64,000 bases of DNA, taken from the NCBI GenBank assembly GCA_033002965.1, contig JAURVB010009301.1, positions 1 to 64,000 of the forward strand, in the 5' to 3' direction. Positions 35,185 to 45,941 of the stretch are shown here, piece after piece (within the stretch, counting starts at the first letter, position 1; each line of letters begins with the position of its first letter). Under the pieces are notes generated by a model that was not told where the DNA came from, ran no database searches, and saw only the letters and a program-made list of their open reading frames with translations. The position numbers and the translations under genes were made by a program. This stretch comes from Piper betle. Lineage: Eukaryota; Streptophyta; Magnoliopsida; Piperales; Piperaceae.

Positions 35185-36299
35185 CTCCCCCGGCGCTTCA
35201 CCGGCCGCAACCCCGACGGACGCTTCGGGGTTAAAGCTGCGATCTTTTCCACCACGAAGCGACCTGCGAAGGGGGAACAGAGAGAAAGACGGCGGCTTTC
35301 CTGGCGTGTACGGCTGAGGAGGGCGTGGTGGCAATGGGGAGGTCGCCGGAGCAGGGGCGTATGGCGGGGAGAGGAGGGAGGGGACGGCGGGGGGTTTTTA
35401 AACATGCTTTCGCCAAGGCGGGAGCTTCCCGCCCAAATGAATTCTCCCCAAAGCGCGGATCCGGAAATGTTAGTCGGGCCTGGCAGACCCAAATGCCAGA
35501 AATTATTTTTATTATTTTTTCATGTTGAAGTCCCAAAGGTGTTCAAGCTAAGTGGTTCGACTCGATTTGGTTCGAGTCGAACCGTCAAGTAAGGCTTAGT
35601 ATTTGGTCGGCTTAGTTTTGTGCTTACAGAATTACTTTTATTCAATAGCCGAATTTTAATTGAACGCAAGCCGAGTTATTCTTTAAGTCGAATTAAGAAT
35701 ATTGGTTGATTCGGTTCAGTTATTTTCATACCAGAAATTTCAATATACATATTAATTAGTTTCTTTACAGTAGTACAAAAAATGGAACTGAACTGTTTCA
35801 GAAGCGGAACTGAGTTGTTAATTATGGTTTGGTTTTGTTCGAATTCTTATTTTCACCAAATTATACTCACCTATAGGATCAAGGGAGCATGAGCACACTT
35901 TTGTTTGCATCGAAGCTAGATATTGTATATTAAATAATACATTTTACATAATTCATATATTAATATTTCATATAATCTAAATAATAATAATCAAAATCAT
36001 ACCATGATGATGATTTTACATTATAATATAATAGTTTTGGGCAGAAACAAACTATTTGATATATAATTTATGCTAAGTTAAAACTATTTAATCCTTAATA
36101 AACTAATTTTATTATAATTACTAAAAAGAAAACATAGATAAATAAAGCCCAATAAGAGAGAAAAATAAAGAGTGGAATGCTTGGAGGAATCAAGAAAAGG
36201 ATTCTTCTGGTCAAGCTTAATCTTTCAATCAACAAGGAGTGTTTCGTTTCTCAAAGGGATGCTTATAAAGTTACTCCCAAAGCCTAAAACTTTTCCCCA
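35185..36299. other. MET1 5' flank
   Basis: The first 250 bp beyond the ATG are GC-rich and pyrimidine-rich on the gene strand, as expected for a 5' UTR and TATA-less housekeeping promoter. Beyond 35500 the DNA turns AT-rich with no gene. No clear TATA box was found. Confidence 0.4.
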
Positions 36300-37075
36300 T
36301 ACCTGTCCGCATTAGTTGCATGAAAATAATGTAAATGGGAAAAAAGTCGTAAGAAATAGAAATGCAATGAAATGATATGAAAATTTTTGTTACATTTTTT
36401 AGTAATAAGAAAATAAGATGAAAATAGAATATTTCTTTCTCACGTGCACGTGTCTCCAAAAATTTCTTCTAATTTTTTTTATTTTTCATAAGAAAATATC
36501 AATTTGTAAAATTTTTGCATACACTTATTTTGACTGAAATAAATTTCCTTTGGACTAAATTTTAGGATATCCAAACACAAGGAAAATTTTTACTTCTAAA
36601 TTTTAAATTTCTTTCATGTAATTTTAAAACAACTAAACAAACCCTTAATAACCAAACCGAAATACCCGTGCAATTAGTTATTATCTTAATTTCTAATACC
36701 CATAAAGGATAGTAAAACTTGGCAACACCTCTTACATAGACAATATTTTACTTAAAGTCTGTTTGGTTGCCCTGAAATTGTACGAAAGAAATGTAAAATT
36801 TGAAAAGTCACACATTTTCTTGAGTTAAGATGTTTTGAAATGTAGCCAAAAGAATAATTTAATTTTAGTGAAAAGTAAATCTGTAAAAATAAAAGAAATT
36901 GATGGGAAATTTTGGAAGACACGTGGACATGGGAAGGAATATTTCATTTCCATCTTATTTTCTTACTATTGTGAAGAAAATTTTTAAAATTTAAATATCA
37001 TTTCATTGCATTTCCATTTCTTATGAATTTTTTTTCATTTATACTTTCATGCCAACCAAATCGTACCCTTATCAA
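36300..37075. mobile_element. Fold-back element of about 775 bp
   Basis: The left arm near 36310-36440 (gcatgaaaataatgtaaatggg..aagaaatagaaatgcaatgaaatgatat) is the reverse complement of the right arm near 36940-37070 (atatcatttcattgcatttccatttctt..tttcatgccaacc). The arms share the 'ggttgcatgaaaat' terminus with the MITEs at 16708 and 41208. It lies between MET1 and the MET1 pseudogene. Non-coding. Confidence 0.6.
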
Positions 37076-37299
37076 ACTTTTGGCGGAAAGCACCATTTGC
37101 TCCGTCTTCAAGAAAAACAAGGAAGGGGAAGTCAAAAAATGGGAGAATAAAGAGAACCTGATAATAATTCAATTGAAAAGCAGGAAATCACTTAGCCACA
37201 TTGGACATTGTTGTAGTGGACTGTCTGAATGATTGCACAATGTTGGTATAAATACATTTTAATTTCAAAGGAGATGCTTCTTTGTCATCAATTTTAGCG

Positions 37300-37945
37300 A
37301 ATGACTGGAAGTTGATTCTTCAGTGGAATAACAAGATATGTCTTTAAGCTATGCTGTGATAACTTTTTGGTTGAGACTAAATGGACCATTGAATATCAAA
37401 ATCCAGCAACAGAAGCATTCGGCTGCAACCGCACTGATTCATTAGCCTTTGCAGATTCCTGCAATGTCATCTTGATGTAATTCACACTTGCAGTTACTTT
37501 CTGTTAGTGTCCCTACACTTTGATGCTACCCATACTTGCATACAAATTCAGGGTTATTATGGAGTGGGTATTTCGACAATTGTGTTGCAACTCCTGAAGC
37601 TGAAGCTGCAGAATTATCAGCTAAATTTACTTAGGATATAGATTGAGAATTGGCCTTTGCCAGGTCAAGTTGATTTTATCGGCCAGGTATCTACTATAGC
37701 TTCCATGAATTTCTTTGTCTTGGTCTTGGTCTTGTTTATAGTCTTTAAACCTGTTAAACGTTTTTGGGCAGAGCTTTTCTGGCATGAATAGGTTCAATCA
37801 GAGTACATGGAACGAAGTTCAGTGTGAAATTATTCTGGCACTTTTTTATCATTTGCAGATTATTTCGGGCCAAGATATTTCCTGCTGCAAAATGTTAGAA
37901 ATTTTGTTTAATTCAACAAGGGCCAAACTTTCCGCTTAGGATCTC
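37300..37945 (+). pseudogene. Partial MET1 duplicate (exons 6-8 with introns), inverted relative to MET1
   Basis: Matches MET1 from the end of intron 5 through most of exon 8, in the same order but on the plus strand. Exon 6-like sequence is at about 37370-37480 (KW.IEY.NPA.EAFGC), exon 7-like at about 37555-37686 and exon 8-like at about 37770-37941 ([12 protein letters not shown]). Introns are present, so it arose by DNA duplication and not from a processed mRNA. It is dead as an enzyme: exon 7 has stops, and the codons for N-G-G-P-P-C are replaced by a single codon, removing the catalytic Pro-Cys. Exon 8 has a stop in the ENVRNF-V-F region. It lies head-to-head with MET1, about 2.1 kb beyond its ATG. 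Confidence 0.9.
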
Positions 37946-39243
37946 ATAATTGTGGATATTTTGTTAATAATTGCTTATTGAGAAACCCTGGGCCTAGATT
38001 AGAGATTTTCTCCTTTATGCTTTGGTTTTAGATTAAAATTAGATGTTAAAAATCACAAAAATGTGCCCTCCTATATAATTTAGCTTGAGAATATTAGTCA
38101 ATAAAATAGTCCATCATTGAGGGAATAATACTCTCGTTATTTAGTTATAACTACTTGTGCACTTGCTAAATTAATAGTGTTGTCAACCGGGATTTAGTTA
38201 TAACTATTAGCTGCTAATTCATCATCTCAGCTCTTTCTTTGTTTGGGGTTTATTTCGTCTCGTACCTCCAATTGCTAATATTAATGTATTCATTCTTTTA
38301 AGCATTTCACTAGTTGAACAAAGAAGCAGATTGCTTCAAAGCCAATAAAGATAATTAGATGTTATTCCTAGTTAGCTTGGACTTATTTACGATACTAAAT
38401 TTCTTTACTGCTAACTATGCAAGTTAAAAGTTATGATCTTTCTCCATATTAACAAATAGTACACAAATGAAGCAGCTAAGCTCCTCCAGCAATATGGAGC
38501 CTTTTCCTTTATGGAACAATAAAAATCACAGTCCATCAAATAGCCAGGGGAACATAACTAGTATATACTCCAGCGAAAAATACAAAAAAGAATATCAATC
38601 TATAGGGACAAACTTCGGTTCAACCGAAACACATTGCTGCAATCACCTAATATGGCATTATTTAGCCAAATGGTTTAATACCCAATCTCCAATCGTATAA
38701 CAATTCTGCACTAACTGTTAAACAAATTGTAAATTCGTTTATAGTAGTCTTGACTCTTGGCCATCGAAAAAACGGACATTTGTTAACACTTAACATTGTC
38801 CATGATAGTTTGATCATGCATGCGTTTATCAGAAACCATGCATGGTTGATCAGTTGATATCTATTGGAAGAGTTAGAAGTGTTTGAACGAAAAATACTGA
38901 CTCATGCGGCCAGTTGAACTTGCCGAAGCCGTTCTATCGATATGATGTAATATAAGATGTCTGCCCCACATTCGGTCAAATTAATGAACAACTCAGTGAC
39001 CAATCCGTCTCATCAATATAACTGGTTGTGTATATAGTAAACAGTTCTATGAGTACGTGAGATTGTTTGATGAATTACTACTGTCACAGTAAGAATCAGA
39101 ATTACTACTATCACTAGAAGAATCACAATCAAGCGACGTGCAGACAAAAGGCAGAGAAGAAGCAATCAATGTGCCTATGTGCTTTCTGATAAGTCTTTCC
39201 AAGCTTCAAACTATCCATATGGTTCTCCTTTTCATCATCATAT
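37946..39243. other. Intergenic region
   Basis: No gene recognised. The open frame at 38467-38700 (77 aa, Ser/Asn-rich) has no family signature and no supporting splice or promoter context. Confidence 0.45.
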
Positions 39244-39746
39244 TGTTGGTAAAATAAACACTACAGAGATTGGAATTTGCACAACACCTGATTGAAGAAG
39301 ACAAACCAAAAGTATCTGAGAATTCGTTAGTCTCGGAATCCAAGGTACGCCGATGCACTTTCTTCAATACAAGATTACTGCATTCTACACTAGAGCAATC
39401 TCTAGTACCTCATATCTAAGATGTAATATATTCTTCTCCTAACAAGGAGAGTTTTTAATCTCTTATCACGCTCAGGATCAATATAAGCTCTATTTCAAAA
39501 TTAAGTTTTTCTTTGAAAAATTCAACAAAAATCATAGAGACAAGACGGGGAAGAAGAAACTCAAAGGCACGTCAAAAAGCTCTTCTTTTCTTTGGTAGAG
39601 GATAGTTATAAAGAAAAAGCCACGAAAAGAAGTCACCCAAAATAAACAGGCACGACCCAAATTGCACCAGCATCCGGGCGTTATAAGCAAGCTGCCTATT
39701 GGAAATTGATGCCGCGGTGCTGGTTTTTAAACACAAAATTTCAACA
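39244..39746 (-). mobile_element. LTR of a decayed minus-strand retroelement, 503 bp
   Basis: On the plus strand the segment runs from TGTTGGTAAAATAAAC to AATTTCAACA (TG...CA). It is directly followed by attccctcctattt, which on the minus strand is a polypurine tract (aaataggagggaat) just before an LTR start. This fits the 3' LTR of an element transcribed leftward. No second LTR copy was found to the right, so the element is broken. Confidence 0.5.
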
Positions 39747-42654
39747 ATTCCCTCCTATTTTTAAAACCAGAAAAACCAATAACAAACTCAAAATGATCCT
39801 ATACAATTTTCTTTCGGAACAAGTATTTTTTGCTTTGAACTTGCTCCTAATTTGACATGTCATCTTAACAAGTTGAAGTACAGTAAGTCTTTAAACTTCA
39901 TACCTTAAATTCATGACTTTTATATATCTAACAAAAAATCACAAGTGCGACAGAAATTAAAGGATCGAGGTAATGATATTTCGGCCAAAGTATTTTGTTT
40001 TCATGAATATTTTTCATCTATAAGATCAATCATAATTCCATCAATAACCGATTTTGTTATTAAATTCATATAGGTAAGAATCTCGCAAGCATATTCTGCA
40101 AGTCAATATCCCATCTAAATAAACATTGACCTTTATTAAGACAATAAAGTCAACCTTCTTGTAGTTTTGAGCACTCTCATTATAGGAATGACTTCTATAA
40201 AGTAAATTTATAGTGTTCCTCTCATCATCTATTAGTTTATTTACATCAATTGAATCTGCTCACGGATCTCCTTGCTAGATTGGGTTGTCATGATTACACA
40301 TTGACTTTAAGCTCATTCCCCTCAATGTTCTTAAAGAAAACTGATCAGTTATAGATTGTATAAATTTCACATTTTCAAGTTATATCATCTCGATTTATTA
40401 ATATTACTTAAAATTTATGTTACAATGTTTAGTGCACTTTAAAATATAAGATCTCCAAAGTCTCATTATCATGATTTTTTCAATAGCAAAAATTAGCTTC
40501 TTAATACATGGATGATTGTTACTCCCTAAGCCCTTGCTAAATTTTAACTAAATACAGCTATTATATAATCATGTCTTCACATTGGACAAATTCATCAAAA
40601 TTTAACAAATTTGTATGCCACTATTCCCACCACACAAAGTCCTTAAAAAGTAATTTGTACTTCATTTTGTATTAAATTCATTAGAATCATCATACTCTTC
40701 AAGTATATATATTGTGCTTCTAATGATGAAACTAATATTTCCAACAATCATTCAGTTGTGTTAACATTTCTCAAGCATCCTCCAAATAGTAACTCTCCAC
40801 CATTTTTCCATAATATAAAACTAGGACTAGATTAGTTGTACTTCATTGTTTTTTAACTTGAGTAAAAAAGTAACTCTATTGTCCATAATAAGATAAATAA
40901 AAATTGTTATCTTGTAAGATGTATTAGTTATTCTTCATTCTAATATCATATTTATAAGATCAAGATCTTCTTGACGAGTTCTCTTAATATTTTTTTATCT
41001 TACAAATAAATACGATTTAACCACTAAATAATTAATATATTATCCCCACCTTGGAATAAGAAAACATATGAATCATTGGACTTCATCCAAAAAATCTCGA
41101 TTGGAAATATATAAGTCACATTTATTAAATCATCACAATATAAAAAATCTCACACAATATTTGTATAGAGTGCATTAAGACACCTTATTCTCTAAGGCTC
41201 TGTTTGCCTAGCATGAAAGAAATATAAATGACATGAAAATTTTAAAATGTGAACATACTATAATTAGTATATATACTATTTAGTTTTAATAAATTAATAC
41301 TTTTATAATGTAATTTATGTCCAAATTAATCATAATTACCTTTTGTGGCACACCAATGTTCTTCCCAATGAGAAAAAATCTCTCTTTTCTTATCTATTGA
41401 GATAAGAAAAATGAGAATTTTTTTGCTCATTTAAGAGCACATGGATGGGTCATACAAAGTAATCATGATCATTTTGTACTCAGAAGGATATAAGCATATT
41501 AAATTTGTATACAAAATAATTAATTTAATAATACTTTTTTATAAAAATATATTAAATATTACTACTTTTGCTAAGATTGACTATTTTAAAATTTTCATAT
41601 CATTTACACTATTTTCATAACAACCAATAGACCGCAAGTGTGCATGTCAACGTCCTTCAGTAGTTTCACATAAATCTCATCTGTTTAGCATGTATATAAC
41701 AAATCACGAAATGATATAAACATACTAGTGTATAGAACATGGACTAAAATAATTTTACAAACAAAAAATAAGCTTCAAATTTGATTTAGTACTCCTTATA
41801 ACTATGTATTTGCTCTAACTTGTCTACATTATTATCCAGTTGATTCATCAATATTTAACTTATCTTAAATGATGATTTACACCTTATGGAATTATTGACA
41901 AATAAGTTAAATAAAACCATAATCCATACGTCCGCGTAAGCATTTGATGAATACAATATTATTAAAACTCTATCACATAGAAGCTTCACTAGACGTTGAT
42001 GTTTCATGATAGCCATTAGATCGTCTTTATCCAAGAGTAACTATACCATTGTTTTTCACAACTAATGGTTTTCTTCTTCTCAAACTTATAAACTTTAATG
42101 GATTTAGTCTTCATCATTCCTTAACAAGAATGATTAAATAATCATCAATTCTATCTCAAATGATGAAATACAATTAAAAAAATTAAATCACTTTCTTTGT
42201 GTGATTGTAAATATAGAAATTGTTCATAATATAGTATAAATTTGTCACTATCTTTTGGGCAATCAAATTAAAATCTACAAAAAACTTATAAGTTTGGCAC
42301 ATAAACATTAAGCTTGTAACACCCTACCTGGAAAGCACAACGCAAATAGGGAATTACCTAACAAACAAACTGAAACCCATCAAAAGAGTGAGTTCAAATT
42401 ACCATTAACAATTAATTAAATTGAATAACATGCAAATTAAAAGAAATAATTATTTATATGACAAGAATTAATTAAATAGCAACCACTAATATATATTGTT
42501 CAATTAATAGCATGCCAAATAATAAATATTCAAGTCTCATAAACCTAACCATGTTCCAATGTCATGCAATATAATATCTCAATCATAATCTAAAATAGAC
42601 AATAAGAATCCACAAAGAGATTAGAATTGTACATCAAACCACTCACACCTCATT
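39747..42654. other. Decayed retroelement interior or intergenic DNA
   Basis: AT-rich, with no open frame of note. If the LTR at 39244 is real, this would be its degraded interior read leftward, consistent with the gag-like fragment at 42660-42935 on the same strand. A 'tgtaacaccctacc' at 42317 resembles an LTR boundary. The MITE at 41208 is inserted within it. Confidence 0.35.
41208..41635. mobile_element. Fold-back MITE of about 425 bp, related to the one at 16708
   Basis: The left arm 'gcatgaaagaaatataaatgacatgaaaattttaaaat' and, inverted, the right arm 'gttgttatgaaaatagtgtaaatgatatgaaaattttaaaat' pair over more than 60 bp. The centre has a paired 'aaaatctctcttttcttatc' / 'gataagaaaaatgagaattt'. 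Same length and arm sequence as the 16708 element. Confidence 0.7.
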
Positions 42655-42659
42655 GTTAT

Positions 42660-42935
42660 TCTCCTCTACATATGTCATGTAAATCCTGCCCTTGCCTTTG
42701 ACATTTTGAGGAAAGTTATTTTTAGCCTTTTCTTGCTCCTATTTCTTAGGTGGCAACTTGCAATCTTTCTTGATATATCCAGATTTCCGATAGTTTAAAT
42801 ACTTAACCGGTTCAGGACAATGACCGATATGTTCTCCACTATAGTTCTGGCACTTGTAGGCATGACGTTCCCCATCTCACTTCCTCTTGTTGGAGTAGTT
42901 GTCAGCCTCTTGCTGCCCTGAAGACTTCACCACAC
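42660..42935 (-). pseudogene. Retroelement gag zinc-knuckle fragment
   Basis: The minus-strand reading contains two degenerate CCHC knuckles (YKCQNYSGEHIGHCPEP, then LNYRKSGYIKKDCKLPPKK) followed by a Lys-rich tail. This is a nucleocapsid-type gag fragment. Stops and lost cysteines show it is dead. Confidence 0.6.
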
Positions 42936-42954
42936 CATGTGTAGAGATAGCAGG

Positions 42955-43650
42955 TTTGGTAATCGTGCTAGTCTTCTTGGCCACCGCCTCTACTCCAAGA
43001 TAAATTCATGATTAGTAGCACTGTGAGGTTCTAACAAGGAATATTTACAATCCTACCCCTCGGCTCAAACTTCAATCCCCAAAAATATTTGTAGGAGCCT
43101 TCTCATTAGCTAGAATCCCGGGAGATTAACGTTCAAGTACGAGAGGAGAAAATAGAGTGTGTTCATGTTATTGAGTGCTTAGCAAGTTTGGTAATCATGC
43201 TAGTCTTGGCCGCCGCCTCCTGCTCCAAGATAAATTCATGATTAGTAGCACTGTGAGGGTTCTAACAAGGAATATTTACAATCCTACCCCTTGGCTCAAA
43301 CTTCAATCCCTAAAAAAATATATTTGTAGGAGCCTTCTCATTTAGCTAGAATCCCGCGAGATTAACGTTCAAGTACGAGAGGAGAAAATAGAGTGTGTTC
43401 ATGTTATTGAGTGCTTAGCAAGTTTGGTAATCATGCTAGTCTTGGCCGCAGCCTCCTACTCCAAGATAAATTCATGATTAGTAGCACTGTGAGGTTCTAA
43501 CAAGGAATATTTACAATCCTACCCCTTAGCTCAAACTTCAATCCCCAAAAAATTTATTTGCAGGAGGCTTCTCATTAGCTAGAAACCCTGGAGATTAACG
43601 TTCAAGTGCAGAGGAGAAAATAGAGTGTGTTCATGATATTGAGTGCTTTA
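42955..43650. repeat. Tandem repeat, about 234 bp x 3
   Basis: Units start at 'tttggtaatc' at 42955, 43187 and 43423 (spacing 232 and 236). Each contains 'gataaattcatgattagtagcactgtgagg', 'gagattaacgttcaagt' and 'gtgtgttcatg.tattgagtgctt'. The units are about 95% alike by eye. The first follows directly on the gag fragment. Confidence 0.9.
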
Positions 43651-44852
43651 TGATTGTTATTTAGTGGCTATCTGATTTTTTAGTTAAAAAATACTCAAAA
43701 CCACTTAATAACAATGATGCCTTGAAGGGCCAGAAAGATAGGGAAAGGATCAGCTCCTCAAAAGCAGCTAAGCATAATATTGTTGAATAGCTAGAGTTAA
43801 AGGTCCTATTTAAAAGACTTCAATAGATGATTTGGATTTCCAGCTTCTATTTATGATAACAAAACGATAAAATTGTAATTTAATTTAATTTTATGAGATA
43901 ATATTGTAAAATAGTAAGTGGATGCATGGAAGATCCTAATTATAAGATTTTAATAAATAACTTACGTTAGTTTTGAATAGTAAATAATACATTTAAATAT
44001 TTACGTAAATATAGATATATAAATACATAGATAGTATAGGCGTTTTCAAATCAAAATATTGATGAAGTCAGACCGTTAATAATGGATACTAGTCTCATCA
44101 CGAGTCTATGAGAGTTCCGAATTTTTATACTCTGATAGAGATTATGTGATCCTTTTAAGTGGAGTTATGCAAATGCATGAAATATAATTGATATTCATAT
44201 TTTAATATGGAGTCGAATGTAATAAGATTGTAATGCTTGGTCTCTATAAATTGATGTAGGATAGCAACATTATTTGGAGGAGTACAGCGATTGAGGGAAA
44301 TTTTTGGAATAAAAAAGCGCCTTTAAGTCCATTCCACCTTGGGTGCTAATAGCTTGATCGTGCTCAAATCCACTCGATGTTTGGCTCGATTTCATTCTAA
44401 TTAAAGCCTGATTCAAATTAAGCGAGCACGAGGCATGAGCACACCTCTATTTGACTCAACTCGATTTGAAGCTCGATAATTTACATTAGATATAGTATTT
44501 TATATAATGTTTAAATAGTCATATATATAAAATATAAAAAATTAATAAATATAATTACATTCTAATGATAATTTTATGTGATAATACAATGATTTTATTT
44601 CTAAATAAATTATTTAGCATAAAATTGAATTGAAATTAAATTATTTAAATATTCATAATTAATTGTATTTCAAGTTATCCAAAGTATATATATATATATA
44701 TATTAATAATATTCAATCTAACTGGTATTCGAATTGAACCCTTTTGAGCTTAAATGAGTCAATTATACGTAAATTCAGCTCAACTTAGTATCTTTAATTC
44801 CACCCATCTTTTCTCCATGAAATAATAAGTAATATTTTATGTTGAAAAAGAA
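43651..44852. other. AT-rich intergenic region
   Basis: No gene recognised. Includes a short (TA)n run near 44684-44702. Confidence 0.5.
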
Positions 44853-44939
44853 ATGGAAATTTTATTAAACATGGAAGCCTTTCCCATGAATATAACTTTA
44901 CTTTATCTACTCTCCCACCTGTCCTTCAACACGAAGGCT

Positions 44940-45255
44940 CCTTTTCTTTTGGCAATGGGTTGTCTCTTTTTATCTGCTGCGCCAAAGGGCATCACGGTCA
45001 TCTACCCGTCTGGCCACGTACGCAAATATAATTAGGGGATCACACGCCTGCAGATGACCTCTTCGTTGTGGAGCCCATCACCGCCCTTCACCCGGACCAC
45101 CTTCTCCAACCGGGTGGAGTAATTGACGTCGTCCTCACCTTTATTTGCTTGGGCAGAAGCCAAGTGATCAAGAGGACATTAAGAGGCTGGCCAGGAGAGC
45201 GTACAATGCGATGGACCGATTTTAGAGGCGGATGCAAAGAAGAGAAACACATCGG
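44940..45255 (+). pseudogene. Possible broken DUF4228/PADRE-like gene
   Basis: Frame one gives MGCLFLSAAPKGITVIYPSG followed by HVRKYN and a stop. The next frame continues with DLFVVEPITALHPDHLLQPG. A third gives RLARRAYNAMDRF. The order, an MGC start, a 'V-x-P-x-G-x-V-R' strand and a 'D-x-x-L-Q-P-G' turn, resembles plant DUF4228 (PADRE) stress-responsive proteins. At least two frame changes are needed, so it is not functional. A profile search of the three frames would decide. Confidence 0.4.
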
Positions 45256-45407
45256 CTGATGATGTCTACGACAATCAATTAAGATTTTTTGTTGTTTAAT
45301 TGAGTTTATGAGTTTTGTTTGCTGTCATAGATTTGTATCTATGTTTTTATTGGCACGCTATTTCTTTTATTTGCCAAACCCTTTGATTCTAATCTTATAA
45401 GAATTTG

Positions 45408-45941
45408 TGTTTATTAATATTTGTAATTATGAATATTAACGATATATAACTCATTGTCACACTCGGAATATTAAAGGAATCTCGGGATACCAAACAAAGG
45501 TGACTATTTGTTATTCCATAAAAGATAAAGGTCTCAAAGCTTCTCTATAAATATGGATTTATTTGCCTCATTCTAAAACAATTAGAAAAAATAAGACAGG
45601 ATGTGAGTAGACAAGAGAGAGAATATAGAGATAAGAAGAGAGATCAATATTATTCACTGGTTTAATCTTATATAGAGTATTAAGTGAGAGAAATCTTATA
45701 ATCTTAATAGTATAGGTTCGGTAAGTAATCTTCTTGTACATATGTTTGATGGCTATAATATTTGTTTGAAATAGTAAATTGTTCATTGTTATCCCGTGGT
45801 TTTTAACTCTTGATAGAAAGAGGGTTTTCCATGTTAAATCTTTATTTTATGGTTTTATTTTATCTAATTTCTCAGGCATTATTTTTCCATATCTTGTGTT
45901 CGCTGTTGTTGATCTCTAATTTTTGGGGATTTTTCTCAATA
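45408..45941 (+). mobile_element. 5' LTR of degenerate copia element, about 534 bp
   Basis: Homologous, in opposite orientation, to the LTRs at 49761-50310 and 53025-53579. It starts TGTTTATTAATATTTG and ends near tttctcaata. Just downstream, 'attggtgtgtgtgggaa' corresponds to the better preserved primer-binding region 'attggcgccgtctgtggg' of the other copies. Confidence 0.7.

Noticed and set aside
37300..37945. Processed (retro-copied) MET1 pseudogene
   Set aside because: Intron sequence is retained between and before the exon-like parts, so it arose by DNA duplication.
38467..38700. 77-aa Ser/Asn-rich frame as a gene
   Set aside because: No recognisable domain, signal peptide, splice context or promoter.
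42955..43650. CRISPR-like array
   Set aside because: Three long near-identical units without short spacers, in a plant genome; it is an ordinary tandem repeat.
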